Origin: an uncultured Collinsella sp. | GTDB lineage: Bacteria; Actinomycetota; Coriobacteriia; Coriobacteriales; Coriobacteriaceae | Direction of reading: 5' to 3' | NCBI GenBank assembly: GCA_958413765.1 | Contig: CATYVH010000007.1 | Coordinates: 8,033 to 72,032 of the forward strand | Length of the DNA stretch: 64,000 nt | In this document: one piece after another, positions 28,916 through 37,685 of the stretch | How positions within the stretch are numbered: position 1 is the first letter of the stretch | How the letters are laid out: each line of letters begins with the position of its first letter | The notes under the pieces: model-generated | Seen by the model: the letters and a program-made list of their open reading frames with translations, nothing else | Told to the model about the DNA's origin: nothing | Database searches by the model: none | Made by a program: the position numbers and the translations under genes

Positions 28916-29040
28916 ACCGCCCGGTTTATGTGGAAATGGATAAAACCCTCCGAGCAGGGTGGTTTTGTATCCAAAGCAAACCCTGCGCAGGGGTGGTATT
29001 TGCCCGGTGAATCGGTAGAATCGAATACAGCAAGAAGTTC

Positions 29041-29069
29041 AAAGCGCACTCGTTTGGGTGCGCTTTTTT
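29041..29069 (+). terminator. Terminator-like hairpin directly before the yitT ribosome binding site
   Basis: AAAGCGCAC/GTGCGCTTT (9 bp) with an 8-base loop, then TTT; AGGGAGG begins two bases later at 29071. It may end prfB transcripts or attenuate the next gene. Confidence 0.75.
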
Positions 29070-29081
29070 GAGGGAGGCAGC

Positions 29082-29972
29082 ATGGCATATCGTCTGGACA
29101 TCAAGCGCATTCTTTCGATGAACTTCTTTCATGACTTGCCCAAGATTATGTTTGGCTGCGCCCTGGCAGCTATCGCGACAGACTTGTTTTTGATCCCCAA
29201 CGGCCTTGCCGCCGGCGGCGTCACAGGTCTTGCCACCATTATTCAGGCGGTCGGCGCCTCGCATGGCATATCGCTTCCCGTCGGTATCCAGACCATCGTG
29301 ATGAATGCCTTGCTGCTGCTGGTTGTTATGCGCGAGGGCGGCATGTTCTACGTGGTGCAGACCGCGACGGGCTTTGTGCTGCTGGGCTTCTTTACCGATC
29401 TGTTCGCCCCGTTTGTAGCACCTCTGGCGGATGCGGACCTGATGCTCCCTGCCATGTGGGGCGGCATTATTACAGGCATCGGTTACGGCATAGTGCTGCG
29501 CGCCGGCGCCAACACCGGCGGCTCGGACACGATTGGCCAAATCATCTCGCGTAATACCTCGCTGCCCGTGGGCTCGACCGTCATGGCGATCGATGTTGCC
29601 GTATGCGCGCTGTCGGCTCCGGTCTTTTCAATCGAAAATGCACTATATGCAGGCCTTTCGATGGTCATTAGCGGCTACGTGATCGATGCCGTGGTCGATG
29701 GTGGCAACAAACGCCGTATGGTACTCATCATCTCGGACAAGTTCCCTGATATCGCTGCCGATATCATGTATGGCCTGGGTCGTGGTTGTACCAAGTTTAA
29801 GGCGACTGGCATGTATTCGGGTGCCGAGAAGCCGGTGATCATGGTCATCGTGAACCGTCGAGAGCTCAATACCCTCAAGACGATCGTGCGCGAGCGCGAT
29901 CCTCACGCCATTGTGACGGTCGCCGACGTTACGGAAGCTTTCGGCGAGGGATTCAAGGACATTAGCGCGTAG
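29082..29972 (+). CDS. YitT family membrane protein
   Basis: 296 residues. Five to six membrane segments in the N-terminal ~200 residues carry the YitT/DUF161 signature (LFLIPNGLAAGGVTGLATII, RAGANTGGSDTIGQI); the C-terminal ~80 residues are a soluble DUF2179 domain (GCTKFKATGMYSG, VIMVIVNRRELNTLKTIV). The transported substrate of the family is unknown. AGGGAGG sits 4 bases before the ATG and directly behind a terminator-like hairpin. An upstream in-frame start at 29058 lies inside that hairpin and is unlikely. Confidence 0.9.
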   Translation: MAYRLDIKRILSMNFFHDLPKIMFGCALAAIATDLFLIPNGLAAGGVTGLATIIQAVGASHGISLPVGIQTIVMNALLLLVVMREGGMFYVVQTATGFVLLGFFTDLFAPFVAPLADADLMLPAMWGGIITGIGYGIVLRAGANTGGSDTIGQIISRNTSLPVGSTVMAIDVAVCALSAPVFSIENALYAGLSMVISGYVIDAVVDGGNKRRMVLIISDKFPDIAADIMYGLGRGCTKFKATGMYSGAEKPVIMVIVNRRELNTLKTIVRERDPHAIVTVADVTEAFGEGFKDISA

Positions 29973-30180
29973 GGCCGACCGCGTCCCATCCAAAAGACGT
30001 TCACATTGATAAACCGTTTCATCAGCGGTTCTGCCTGCTAAATTGTTCAAATAATGATAAAAAGTCTGGTAAAGCCATCAGTTTCCAGCATAATGAAGGA
30101 CGTACGTGCATCGCGGCTGGGTTGGGATTACCTTTCCATGCCGTGCGCATCTTGTCTAAAGAGGATGAAAGGAAGGCACA

Positions 30181-31011
30181 ATGAGCGACGAAGAGCTCAA
30201 AAAGGTTGCCAACGAGGTAAGGAAGGGCATCGTCACCGGCGTGCACGCTGCCAAGTCCGGCCATCCGGGCGGTTCGCTCGGCGCTGCCGACATCATGACC
30301 TATCTGTACTTTGAGGAAATGAACGTCGACCCGGCCGATCCCCGCAAGGCCGACCGCGATCGCTTCGTGCTTTCCAAGGGTCACTGCGCGCCTGGTCTGT
30401 ACGCCGTGCTCGCCGAGCGTGGGTTCTTCCTCAAGGAGGATCTTGAGACGCTGCGCCACATCGGCAGCCACCTGCAGGGCCATCCCAACATGAACGACAC
30501 TCCGGGCGTCGACATGTCCACCGGCTCGCTCGGCCAGGGCATCTCCGCCGCCGTGGGCATGGCCGTTGCCGCCAAGCACTGGGGCGATACTTATCGCACG
30601 TACGCCCTGCTGGGCGATGGCGAGAGCGAGGAGGGCCAGGTCTGGGAGGCCGCCATGTTTGCCGGCAACCAGCAGCTCGACAACCTCTGTGTGATCGTCG
30701 ACCACAACGGCCTGCAGATCGACGGTCCCGTCGAGGAGGTCAACGACCCCATGCCGCTCGCCGACAAGTTCCGCGCCTTTAAGTTCCACGTGGTGGAGCT
30801 TGCCGACGGCAACGATTTCGATCAGATCCGCGCCGCCTTTGCCGAGGCTCGCGCTACCAAGGGCCAGCCGACCGCCATTATCGCCGAGACCCTGAAGGGC
30901 AAGGGCGTGTCCTTTATGGAGAACCAGGTTGGTTGGCACGGCAAGGCCCCCAACGATGAACAGTTTGAGCAGGCCATGGCAGAGCTCACGGCCGCCGGAG
31001 AGGAGCTCTAG
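30181..31011 (+). CDS. Transketolase, N-terminal subunit
   Basis: 276 residues, the thiamine-diphosphate-binding half of a split transketolase. The motifs are HAAKSGHPGGSLGAADI, SKGHCAPGLYA, STGSLGQGIS and the ThDP/Mg motif GDGESEEGQVWEAAMFAGN. Transketolase moves two-carbon units between sugar phosphates in the pentose phosphate pathway; the enzyme is active only with the C-terminal subunit encoded 1 base downstream. AAGGAAGG precedes the ATG. The split arrangement is common in anaerobic Firmicutes, archaea and Coriobacteria. The 208-base upstream gap probably holds the promoter (an AT-rich stretch near 30040-30060). Confidence 0.95.
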   Translation: MSDEELKKVANEVRKGIVTGVHAAKSGHPGGSLGAADIMTYLYFEEMNVDPADPRKADRDRFVLSKGHCAPGLYAVLAERGFFLKEDLETLRHIGSHLQGHPNMNDTPGVDMSTGSLGQGISAAVGMAVAAKHWGDTYRTYALLGDGESEEGQVWEAAMFAGNQQLDNLCVIVDHNGLQIDGPVEEVNDPMPLADKFRAFKFHVVELADGNDFDQIRAAFAEARATKGQPTAIIAETLKGKGVSFMENQVGWHGKAPNDEQFEQAMAELTAAGEEL

Positions 31012-31012
31012 G

Positions 31013-31954
31013 ATGGCAGACGTCAAGAAAATCGCCACGCGCGTAAGCTACGGCGAGGCCCTCGTCGAGCTCGCCAACGAGCACGATGACTTTGTGGTCC
31101 TCGACGCCGACCTGGCCGCCGCCACGCAGACCGGTAAGTTCAAGGCGGCCTGCCCCGACCGCTTCTTCGATGTGGGCATTGCCGAGAGCAACCTGATGGG
31201 CGTCGCCGCCGGTATCGCGACCACCGGTCGTGTTGCCTTCGCGAGTACCTTTGCCATGTTCGCTGCCGGTCGCGCCTTTGAGCAGGTTCGTAACTCCATC
31301 GGCTACCCGCACCTCAACGTTAAGATCGGTGCCACGCACGCCGGTATCTCGGTGGGCGAGGATGGTGCCACGCACCAGTGCTGCGAGGATATCGCCCTCA
31401 TGCGCGTCATCCCCGGCATGACTGTGATCGTTCCGGCCGACGATGTCGAGGCCCGCGCCGTGACGCGCGCCGCCTACGAGTGCGACGGCCCCGTGTACAT
31501 GCGCTTTGCCCGTCTGGCCTCGCCGGTTATCAACGACCCCGAGACCTACAAGTTCGAGTTGGGTAAGGGCATTGTCATGCGCGAGGGTGCCGATGTGACC
31601 ATCATCGCCTGCGGCCTGATGGTCGGCGTGGCTCTCGAGGCCGCCGAGCAGCTTGCTGCCGAGGGCATCGATGCCGAGGTCATCAACATGCACACCATCA
31701 AGCCCATCGATGCCGACCTGATCGTCAAGAGCGCCACCAAGACCGGCCACGTCGTGACCGTCGAGGAGCACTCTGTGATCGGTGGCCTGGGCAGCGCCGT
31801 TGCCGACGTCCTGTGCGAGCAGTGCCCGACGCCGCTCAAGAAGATCGGCGTCAACGACACCTTCGGTGAGTCTGGCCCGGGTGCCGAGCTCCTGCACAAG
31901 TACGGCCTGGACGCCGCCAACATCGTGGCGACCACCAAGGAGTTCTTGGCATAA
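31013..31954 (+). CDS. Transketolase, C-terminal subunit
   Basis: 313 residues. It holds the pyrimidine-binding domain (about 1-170; VGIAESNLMGVAAGIATTG with the Glu that activates ThDP, and FAMFAAGRAFEQVRNSI) and the C-terminal transketolase domain (VTIIACGLMVGVALEAAEQL). It follows the N-terminal subunit after one base, with GAGAGGAG near the junction, and both are needed for the reaction. 1-deoxyxylulose-phosphate synthase subunits look similar, but the two-gene layout and lengths fit transketolase. Confidence 0.94.
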   Translation: MADVKKIATRVSYGEALVELANEHDDFVVLDADLAAATQTGKFKAACPDRFFDVGIAESNLMGVAAGIATTGRVAFASTFAMFAAGRAFEQVRNSIGYPHLNVKIGATHAGISVGEDGATHQCCEDIALMRVIPGMTVIVPADDVEARAVTRAAYECDGPVYMRFARLASPVINDPETYKFELGKGIVMREGADVTIIACGLMVGVALEAAEQLAAEGIDAEVINMHTIKPIDADLIVKSATKTGHVVTVEEHSVIGGLGSAVADVLCEQCPTPLKKIGVNDTFGESGPGAELLHKYGLDAANIVATTKEFLA

Positions 31955-32000
31955 GGCAAGACGAGGCAAAGCATCGTCTCAACAACCACATCCAAGCCAG

Positions 32001-32037
32001 AACAGGGGCATCCCCAAAGAGGGCGCCCCTGTTTTTG
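32001..32037 (+). terminator. Terminator of the transketolase genes
   Basis: AACAGGGGC/GCCCCTGTT (9 bp) with a 15-base loop, followed by TTTT. Confidence 0.9.
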
Positions 32038-32180
32038 TTGAATTTAAATTAGAGTCCTGCCAAGCAAAGTTCCCATGGGGAAACGGGCCCATCCCAACAA
32101 AGTGCAATTCAGACCCTTCCAACTTTGTATGCGCAGCATCTCAAGTTGGTGCGTCGGCCCCCTAGTAGTCGCAGGCTGGG

Positions 32181-32289
32181 CACAGGGTTACTCTCCAAAT
32201 CTTTCCGCAGGACGGAGGAGCCCCCGCCGCACGTAGTGCGCAGCGGGGGCTCCGACATGTCCGAGGACGATTTGGAAAGTAACCCTGTG
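32181..32289. repeat. 109-bp nested palindrome upstream of ftsE
   Basis: Outer 21-base arms (CACAGGGTTACT... at 32181-32201 and its complement at 32269-32289) have one mismatch; an inner 11-bp perfect stem GGAGCCCCCGC/GCGGGGGCTCC (32217-32227, 32243-32253) has a further CGCAC/GTGCG tip. It could be a mobile repeat or an RNA gene. Confidence 0.88.
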
Positions 32290-32399
32290 TCCGGCCGGAG
32301 GGACCCAAACACGGCCATGCTTCTTATGTGCAGCAAAGCTAATGCTGCTAAAATACAAAGCGCTCATGTAGTTTAAACGCACGACGATAAGGAGCACCA

Positions 32400-33620
32400 G
32401 TGGGTAACCACTTCCGTACCTCCGGTGCGGGCGATGATGCCCCCAAGACGCAGACAGGCGTCCAGGGCAGTCGTTTCGCCACTCCGGATTCAGAGGGCCA
32501 GCCTGTTGCTCAGGCCCCCACTCAGCCGGCAGATCAGGCACAGCCGGCATCCGATCCCTTTGCCTACAATCCCACCAGCGATGTTGCGCTTTCCGGCACG
32601 GCGGGTTTTGAGCCCGTTCAGGCCGTGACCGCTCGCGTGGAGCAGCCTCAGGCTGGTGCCGCCGCGCCGCAGCCTAGCATGGCCGGCATTCCCGACCCCA
32701 TGGCTCCTGCGACACCGGCTCCTCAGCCTGCGCAGTCCGGCCTCTTTGCCGCTATTCCCGATCCCACGCAGCCTGCTGCCCCGGTGGTCGAGAGCGATCA
32801 GGCCGCCGAGGTCGCAAGCCTCGATAACGCGCTCAACAACCCCGATTTTACGTCGGTGTTTGCGCCCATCGATCCGCAAGCCAGCCGCAAGAAGATGGCC
32901 AAGCAGGCCGGTGTCGAGCCCGTCATCCTTATGGAGCATGTCACCAAGATCTATCCGGCACAGCCCAACAAGCCTGCACTCGACGACATCAACATTGAGA
33001 TCTATCCGGGCGAGTTCGTCTTCCTGGTCGGTCACTCCGGCTCGGGTAAGACCACGCTGCTGTCGACGCTCAACCGCGACGTCAAGCCGACGAGCGGTCG
33101 CATCCTGGTTGCCGGTCAGGACCTCATGAAGATCAAGAACCGCAAGGTTCCGTTCCTGCGCCGCCAGATTGGCGCCGTGTTCCAGGACTTTAAGCTTCTG
33201 CCGCAAAAGACCGCCTACGAAAACGTGGCGTTTGCCCTGCAGTGCATCGGCAAGCCCAAGGGCGTCATTCGCAGCCAGGTGCCCGAGGTGCTGCGTCTGG
33301 TCGGTCTGGCCGATCAGATGGACTCGCTGCCCGACCAGCTTTCCGGTGGCGAGCAGCAGCGCGTCGCCGTCGCCCGCGCTATGGTCAACCGTCCGCCGCT
33401 GCTGATCTGCGACGAGCCCACGGGTAACCTCGACCCGGCGATCTCGCTGGGCATCATGAAGCTGCTCGAGCGTATTAACCGCACCGGCACCACCGTGATC
33501 GTCGCCACGCACGACCGCGAGATGGTCGATAGCATGCACCGTCGCGTGATCGCCCTCGAGGGCGGCCACGTTATCCGCGACCAGGAGAGGGGAGGTTACG
33601 GCAACTATGGCACCAACTAA
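32400..33620 (+). CDS. ftsE: Cell-division ATP-binding protein FtsE with long N-terminal extension
   Basis: 406 residues. The FtsE ATPase occupies about 176-406: Walker A GHSGSGKTTLL, Q-loop VFQDFKLLP, signature LSGGEQQRVAVARA, Walker B LLICDEPTGNLDP and the His in VATHDREMV. With FtsX it controls wall hydrolases at the division site. Residues 1-~175 are a Pro/Ala/Gln-rich low-complexity extension that E. coli FtsE (222 residues) lacks. The GTG start has AAGGAG 5 bases upstream, and codon use is uniform, so the extension looks genuine; an internal ATG near 32896 is the alternative. The gene overlaps ftsX by 14 bases. Confidence 0.92.
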   Translation: MGNHFRTSGAGDDAPKTQTGVQGSRFATPDSEGQPVAQAPTQPADQAQPASDPFAYNPTSDVALSGTAGFEPVQAVTARVEQPQAGAAAPQPSMAGIPDPMAPATPAPQPAQSGLFAAIPDPTQPAAPVVESDQAAEVASLDNALNNPDFTSVFAPIDPQASRKKMAKQAGVEPVILMEHVTKIYPAQPNKPALDDINIEIYPGEFVFLVGHSGSGKTTLLSTLNRDVKPTSGRILVAGQDLMKIKNRKVPFLRRQIGAVFQDFKLLPQKTAYENVAFALQCIGKPKGVIRSQVPEVLRLVGLADQMDSLPDQLSGGEQQRVAVARAMVNRPPLLICDEPTGNLDPAISLGIMKLLERINRTGTTVIVATHDREMVDSMHRRVIALEGGHVIRDQERGGYGNYGTN

Positions 33621-34527
33621 CGTGGGCTACTCCTTCAAAGAGGCAATCAGTCACTTCTTCCGTAACTGGACTACCTCGCTCGGCGCCGTCATCACGATCT
33701 TCCTTTCGCTGTTTATCATCGGCCTGTTCATCATGGGCTCCGCGATGCTGAACTCCGTGATCGGCACCGTCGAGGATCAGGTTGTCATCAACGCGTTCAT
33801 TAGCGATGACGCCGATCAGGCCGATGTTCAGGCTTTTGAGGCCGAGCTTAAGACGTGGAATAACGTCAAGTCCGTGACCTATAAGGACAAGGACGACGCG
33901 CTGGCCGAGTATACGAGCAAGATGTCGGGCAACGCCGACGCCACCATGAGCGCGCTCGATGGCCAGAACCCGCTGCCGGCTTCGTTTGCAATTGAGATGG
34001 ACGATCCGTCCAAGGTCGAGAGCACGGCAGAGAAGCTCAAGAAGAACGCCGACTTCCAGAAGATCGCGGATGACGGCGACGTCAACGCGAGCGTGCTGTA
34101 CGGCCAGGAGGAAGTGAGCCGCCTGTTCCAGGTGACCAACTACATCCGCATCGCCGCCGTGGTGCTCGTTGGCCTTCTGACCTTTATCGCATTCATCTTC
34201 ATCAACAACACGATTCGCCTGTCCATCACGGCGCGTCGTCGTGAGATTGCGATTATGCGTCTGGTCGGCGCCAGCAACGGCTTCATTCGCGGCCCGTTTA
34301 TCACCGAGGGCGTACTGCAGGCCATTTTGGGCTCGCTGCTTTCCATCGGCGTTCTGGAGCTGCTGCGCAATCTGATGATTCCGCGTTTGCAGGAGAGCAT
34401 CGGCTGGATGTCGTTTGCCCTGCCGATGCAGTACTACCTGGTGACCTATGCTGCGCTGATTCTGGTCGGTGTGATTATCGGTCTCTTTGGTTCTGCCATA
34501 GCCATGCGCCGCTACCTGCGCGTGTAG
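33607..34527 (+). CDS. ftsX: Cell-division protein FtsX
   Basis: 306 residues: one membrane segment (about 24-46), an external domain of ~115 residues (DQVVINAFISDDADQADV...) that in other bacteria binds peptidoglycan hydrolases, and three C-terminal segments with the RREIAIMRLVGASNGFIRGPF loop typical of FtsX/MacB permeases. It partners FtsE encoded in overlap upstream; GGAGAGGGGAGG in the end of ftsE serves as ribosome binding site. In Gram-positive bacteria FtsEX activates NlpC/P60 hydrolases; none is encoded nearby. A terminator follows. Confidence 0.95.
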   Translation: MAPTNVGYSFKEAISHFFRNWTTSLGAVITIFLSLFIIGLFIMGSAMLNSVIGTVEDQVVINAFISDDADQADVQAFEAELKTWNNVKSVTYKDKDDALAEYTSKMSGNADATMSALDGQNPLPASFAIEMDDPSKVESTAEKLKKNADFQKIADDGDVNASVLYGQEEVSRLFQVTNYIRIAAVVLVGLLTFIAFIFINNTIRLSITARRREIAIMRLVGASNGFIRGPFITEGVLQAILGSLLSIGVLELLRNLMIPRLQESIGWMSFALPMQYYLVTYAALILVGVIIGLFGSAIAMRRYLRV

Positions 34528-34551
34528 GCATGTCTGGAATTCATCCCTTCC

Positions 34552-34585
34552 AACGGGTCGTCTCTTATGGGGCGGCCCGTTTTTT
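34552..34585 (+). terminator. Terminator after ftsEX
   Basis: AACGGGTCGTC pairs with GGCGGCCCGTT with G-U wobbles, followed by TTTTTT. Confidence 0.88.
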
Positions 34586-34662
34586 GATCTCTAGGGGACG
34601 GCAGGAAAGCGAATCATTTGGGTAGACTCTTTGGAGTTCGTCATCGATAGCAAGGAGGCGCC

Positions 34663-36798
34663 ATGGGGCGCAATAACAAGCATAAGCGCGGTGCCCGCAA
34701 TAAACGTGGGCCGGTGCGCAGCGAACGCCGTCCGAGCCTGACCGGGCGCGTGCAGCTCCATGAGCATGGCGCCTATGTCATAACCGAGAGCGGCGACTAC
34801 AAGGTTATGGGCCGCGGTAAGCGCGAGATCATGGATGGCGATACCGTTGCCGTGAGCATTAAGAACAGCCCGCACGGTGAGCGGCGCGCCGTGATCGAAG
34901 GCGTGGTTGAGCGCGCAGCCATAAGCGTGGTGGGTACGTACCAGACCGCTGGTCCGCTCGGTGTGATCGAGCCGCTCGATTCGCGCCTGAAGGCCGACTT
35001 CTTCATTCTGCCCGAGGATACCTCGGCGGATCGTCTGGGCGTCCACCCGGGTGATGCCGTTGTCGCGCGCATTTTGACCTACCCGACGCGCCTGGAATCG
35101 GGCACCGTGACGATCGAACGCCGCATTGGCGGAGATGACGCGCCCGATTTGGGCGTTCAATACGTGATGGCGCGTTACGGCTATACCGATAGCTATCCCG
35201 AGGCCGCGCTGGACGAGGCCGAGGGGCTTTCGCTCGATGTGTCCGCGGCGCTTAAGGACCCGCTCCGCCGCGATCTGCGCGACCGCTTTGTCATCACGAT
35301 CGACCCGGTCGACGCGCGCGACTTTGACGATGCCATTTCGCTTGAGCGCACGCCCGAGGGTGGCTACAAGCTGGGTGTGCATATCGCTGACGTTTCTCAC
35401 TATGTGGCTTGGGACGGGCATATCGATCTTGAGGCTCGCCATCGTACGATATCGGTGTATCTGGCCGATCGCGTGCTTCCCATGCTGCCCGAACGCCTGT
35501 CCTGTGACCTATGCTCGCTTCGCCCTGACGAGGACCGTCTTGCGTTTACCGTTGACATTGAGCTCGATGCGCAGGGTCGCGTGCGGCATTACGATCCTTA
35601 CCCCAGCGTGATTCGCTCGCGTGTGCGTATGGACTATGACGGCGCCGAGGCGCTGCTGGTGCGTGCCGACGCGGTTGAGTATTCGGTGCTGGAAGGCGCC
35701 GTGGAGGATGTTGCGGCTGCTGAGGTCTCGCGCGAGGAAGCGCTTGAGCGCGGCCTTGCGTGCGAGGAGGCCGCCCGCGGCTACAACGTCGACCTCGGCG
35801 ATTTCCTTGTCGCCGCCAACGAACTCGCCGAACTTCGCCGTCGCATTCGTCGCGCCCGCGGCTCAGTCGATTTTGACACGGCCGAGATTCGCGCTCTATT
35901 GGATGAGGACGGAGTGCCCGTGCAGATTGTGGCGCGCGAGCGTTCGTGTGCCACGTCGCTTATCGAGGAAGCCATGCTGCTCGCCAACGAGTGCGTTGCA
36001 GAGTGGCTGGCAGACCGTGATATCGAGGCCTGCTATCGCGTGCATGAGGATCCGAGCCTCGATAGCCTGCACGGTGCCGCCGTTGCGCTGGCGCAGCTGG
36101 GCATCATCGACGATCGCCGTGCTGCCGGTATTGCCCTGGGGAGTCCCGATGAGCTGCAGGCTGCAGTTGATGCTGCCGCCGGTACGGCAAACGCACCGCT
36201 CGTCAACACGCTGCTTCTGCGCAGCATGCAGCGTGCGCTGTACAAGCCGCGCAACGAGGGCCACTTTGCGCTCGCCGCGCCGTGCTACTGTCACTTTACG
36301 AGTCCCATCCGTCGCTACCCCGATCTGGTGGTGCACCGCGTGCTCAAGCTACAGTTGGCCTATGAGCAGCTCGGCGGCAAGGACGCCCTGGTCCGTACGC
36401 CGCGGCTGATCGGCAAGGGGCGCGAGTCGCTGCCGCGCATTCTGCCGCAGATCTGCCGCGCATGCAGCGATGCGGAGCGTGCGGCCGATGCCGCCAGCCA
36501 TGCGACGCAAAAGATCAAGATTGCCCAGTACTATGAGGACCGTCTGGGCGAGCGCTATGCCGGAACCGTCTCGTGGGTTAGCAGCATGGGCCTCTTCGTG
36601 CGCTTGGACCTGACGCAGGTCGAAGGCTTGGTTTCGATCAAGAGCCTGGGCAACGAGTGGTTCGAGTTCGACGAGGACGCGCTCACGCTCACAGGTGCCG
36701 ACACGGGCACTCGTTACGAGCTGGGGCAGCGCGTGATCATCGAGGTCTCGCGCGTCAATACCACGCGCGGGCACTTGGACTTTAAGCTTATCCATTAG
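34663..36798 (+). CDS. rnr: Ribonuclease R
   Basis: 711 residues. A basic N-terminus (GRNNKHKRGARNKRG) is followed by two cold-shock-like domains (about 25-190), an RNB catalytic domain with the metal-binding Asp cluster DPVDARDFDDAIS near residue 215 and CHFTSPIRRYPDLVVHR near 545, and a C-terminal S1 domain (RYAGTVSWVSSMGLFVRL). RNase R degrades structured RNA 3'-5' and helps trans-translation with SmpB and tmRNA. It is a little shorter than E. coli RNase R. It often neighbours smpB; here smpB lies ~8.5 kb downstream. Confidence 0.94.
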   Translation: MGRNNKHKRGARNKRGPVRSERRPSLTGRVQLHEHGAYVITESGDYKVMGRGKREIMDGDTVAVSIKNSPHGERRAVIEGVVERAAISVVGTYQTAGPLGVIEPLDSRLKADFFILPEDTSADRLGVHPGDAVVARILTYPTRLESGTVTIERRIGGDDAPDLGVQYVMARYGYTDSYPEAALDEAEGLSLDVSAALKDPLRRDLRDRFVITIDPVDARDFDDAISLERTPEGGYKLGVHIADVSHYVAWDGHIDLEARHRTISVYLADRVLPMLPERLSCDLCSLRPDEDRLAFTVDIELDAQGRVRHYDPYPSVIRSRVRMDYDGAEALLVRADAVEYSVLEGAVEDVAAAEVSREEALERGLACEEAARGYNVDLGDFLVAANELAELRRRIRRARGSVDFDTAEIRALLDEDGVPVQIVARERSCATSLIEEAMLLANECVAEWLADRDIEACYRVHEDPSLDSLHGAAVALAQLGIIDDRRAAGIALGSPDELQAAVDAAAGTANAPLVNTLLLRSMQRALYKPRNEGHFALAAPCYCHFTSPIRRYPDLVVHRVLKLQLAYEQLGGKDALVRTPRLIGKGRESLPRILPQICRACSDAERAADAASHATQKIKIAQYYEDRLGERYAGTVSWVSSMGLFVRLDLTQVEGLVSIKSLGNEWFEFDEDALTLTGADTGTRYELGQRVIIEVSRVNTTRGHLDFKLIH

Positions 36799-36823
36799 CC
36801 AAATCCCGACTCGCGGCGGGAGA

Positions 36824-36855
36824 GCGGAGGGCGGTCTTTCGGGGCCGCCCTCCGC
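36824..36855 (+). terminator. Hairpin after rnr
   Basis: An 11-bp perfect stem GCGGAGGGCGG/CCGCCCTCCGC, but only a weak T run (ATTTGG). Confidence 0.75.
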
Positions 36856-36916
36856 ATTTGGATCATGGCTACCTTGCCGTCTGCTCGGCCGCCCGCTTAC
36901 CTGCTATTCGAGAGGT

Positions 36917-36956
36917 AAAACCTACCAAAATAAACCTGTCCCTTTTTGGCAGGTTT
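36917..36956. repeat. CCTGTCCC-type short palindrome
   Basis: Second copy of the 24792 element: AAAACCTACCAAAATAAACC then TGTCCCTTTTTGGCAGGTTT; the ends pair (AAACCTACCA with TGGCAGGTTT, one mismatch). It ends 20 bases before the recombinase start. Confidence 0.75.
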
Positions 36957-36975
36957 ACAAGAAAGCGGGGATGAG

Positions 36976-37581
36976 ATGGCGACGGTGTATGGTTATGCGC
37001 GGGTGAGTTCGCGCGATCAGAATCTTAATCGGCAGCTGGATGCGCTGGGCGCCTATGGCGTGGGCTCGGCGAATATTTATGCCGACCATGCGAGCGGCAA
37101 GGACTTCGATCGACCGCGCTATCGCGAGCTGCTGCACGTCCTGGGAGACGGGGACGTGCTGGTGGTGCTTTCTATCGACCGACTTGGTCGTAATTACTCC
37201 GAGATTCTTGAGGAATGGCGTCGCATTACCAAGGAGCTCGGGGTTGCCATTGTGGTGTTGGACATGCCATTGCTTGACACGCGCGCCGGGGCAAGCGGCA
37301 CGCCGGATGTGACTAATACCCTGATTGCCGATATTGTGCTGCAACTGCTGAGCTACGTGGCGCAGGTGGAGCGCGAGAATATCCATCGGCGCCAAGCGGA
37401 GGGAATTGCAGCGGCGCGGGCGCGAGGGGTCCGTTTCGGTCGACCTCGCAAGCCGTGCCCTCCTCAGTTTGATCTGGTACGCGATAGCTATGAGGCGGGC
37501 GATATTACCCGCAGCCAGGCAGCAAAGTGCCTGGGCGTGTGCGTGGGGACGTTCGATCGCTGGATGCGCGAGGCGGGGTAG
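36976..37581 (+). CDS. Serine recombinase (resolvase/invertase family)
   Basis: 201 residues. The resolvase domain (about 1-140) starts YGYARVSSRDQNLNRQ, with the nucleophilic Ser, and has the Arg-rich SIDRLGRNYSEI; a short C-terminal helix-turn-helix (SYEAGDITRSQAAKCLGV) binds the site. Size and plan match Hin/Gin/Pin invertases and Tn3-type resolvases. ATG 36976 has GGGG 5 bases upstream. There is no transposase, and I found no convincing pair of recombination sites beside it. Its target (an invertible promoter, plasmid or phage site elsewhere) is unknown. Confidence 0.9.
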   Translation: MATVYGYARVSSRDQNLNRQLDALGAYGVGSANIYADHASGKDFDRPRYRELLHVLGDGDVLVVLSIDRLGRNYSEILEEWRRITKELGVAIVVLDMPLLDTRAGASGTPDVTNTLIADIVLQLLSYVAQVERENIHRRQAEGIAAARARGVRFGRPRKPCPPQFDLVRDSYEAGDITRSQAAKCLGVCVGTFDRWMREAG

Positions 37582-37685
37582 GGGTTTGCGTCGCTTTGTC
37601 GCTTCCTGTTGCGATTCAAATTTTGATACGATGGCGATGTCATTTGGGGCTACACTCGCTGATATTCAAAAAAGGAGGTAGGCCC

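Larger units (their letters stand above)
31955..32399. other. 445-base gene-free gap with terminator and large palindrome
   Basis: No gene is evident. It holds the terminator at 32001, the long palindrome at 32181 and, at its right end, the promoter and leader of ftsE. Bases 32050-32160 show no structure that I can name. Confidence 0.6.
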
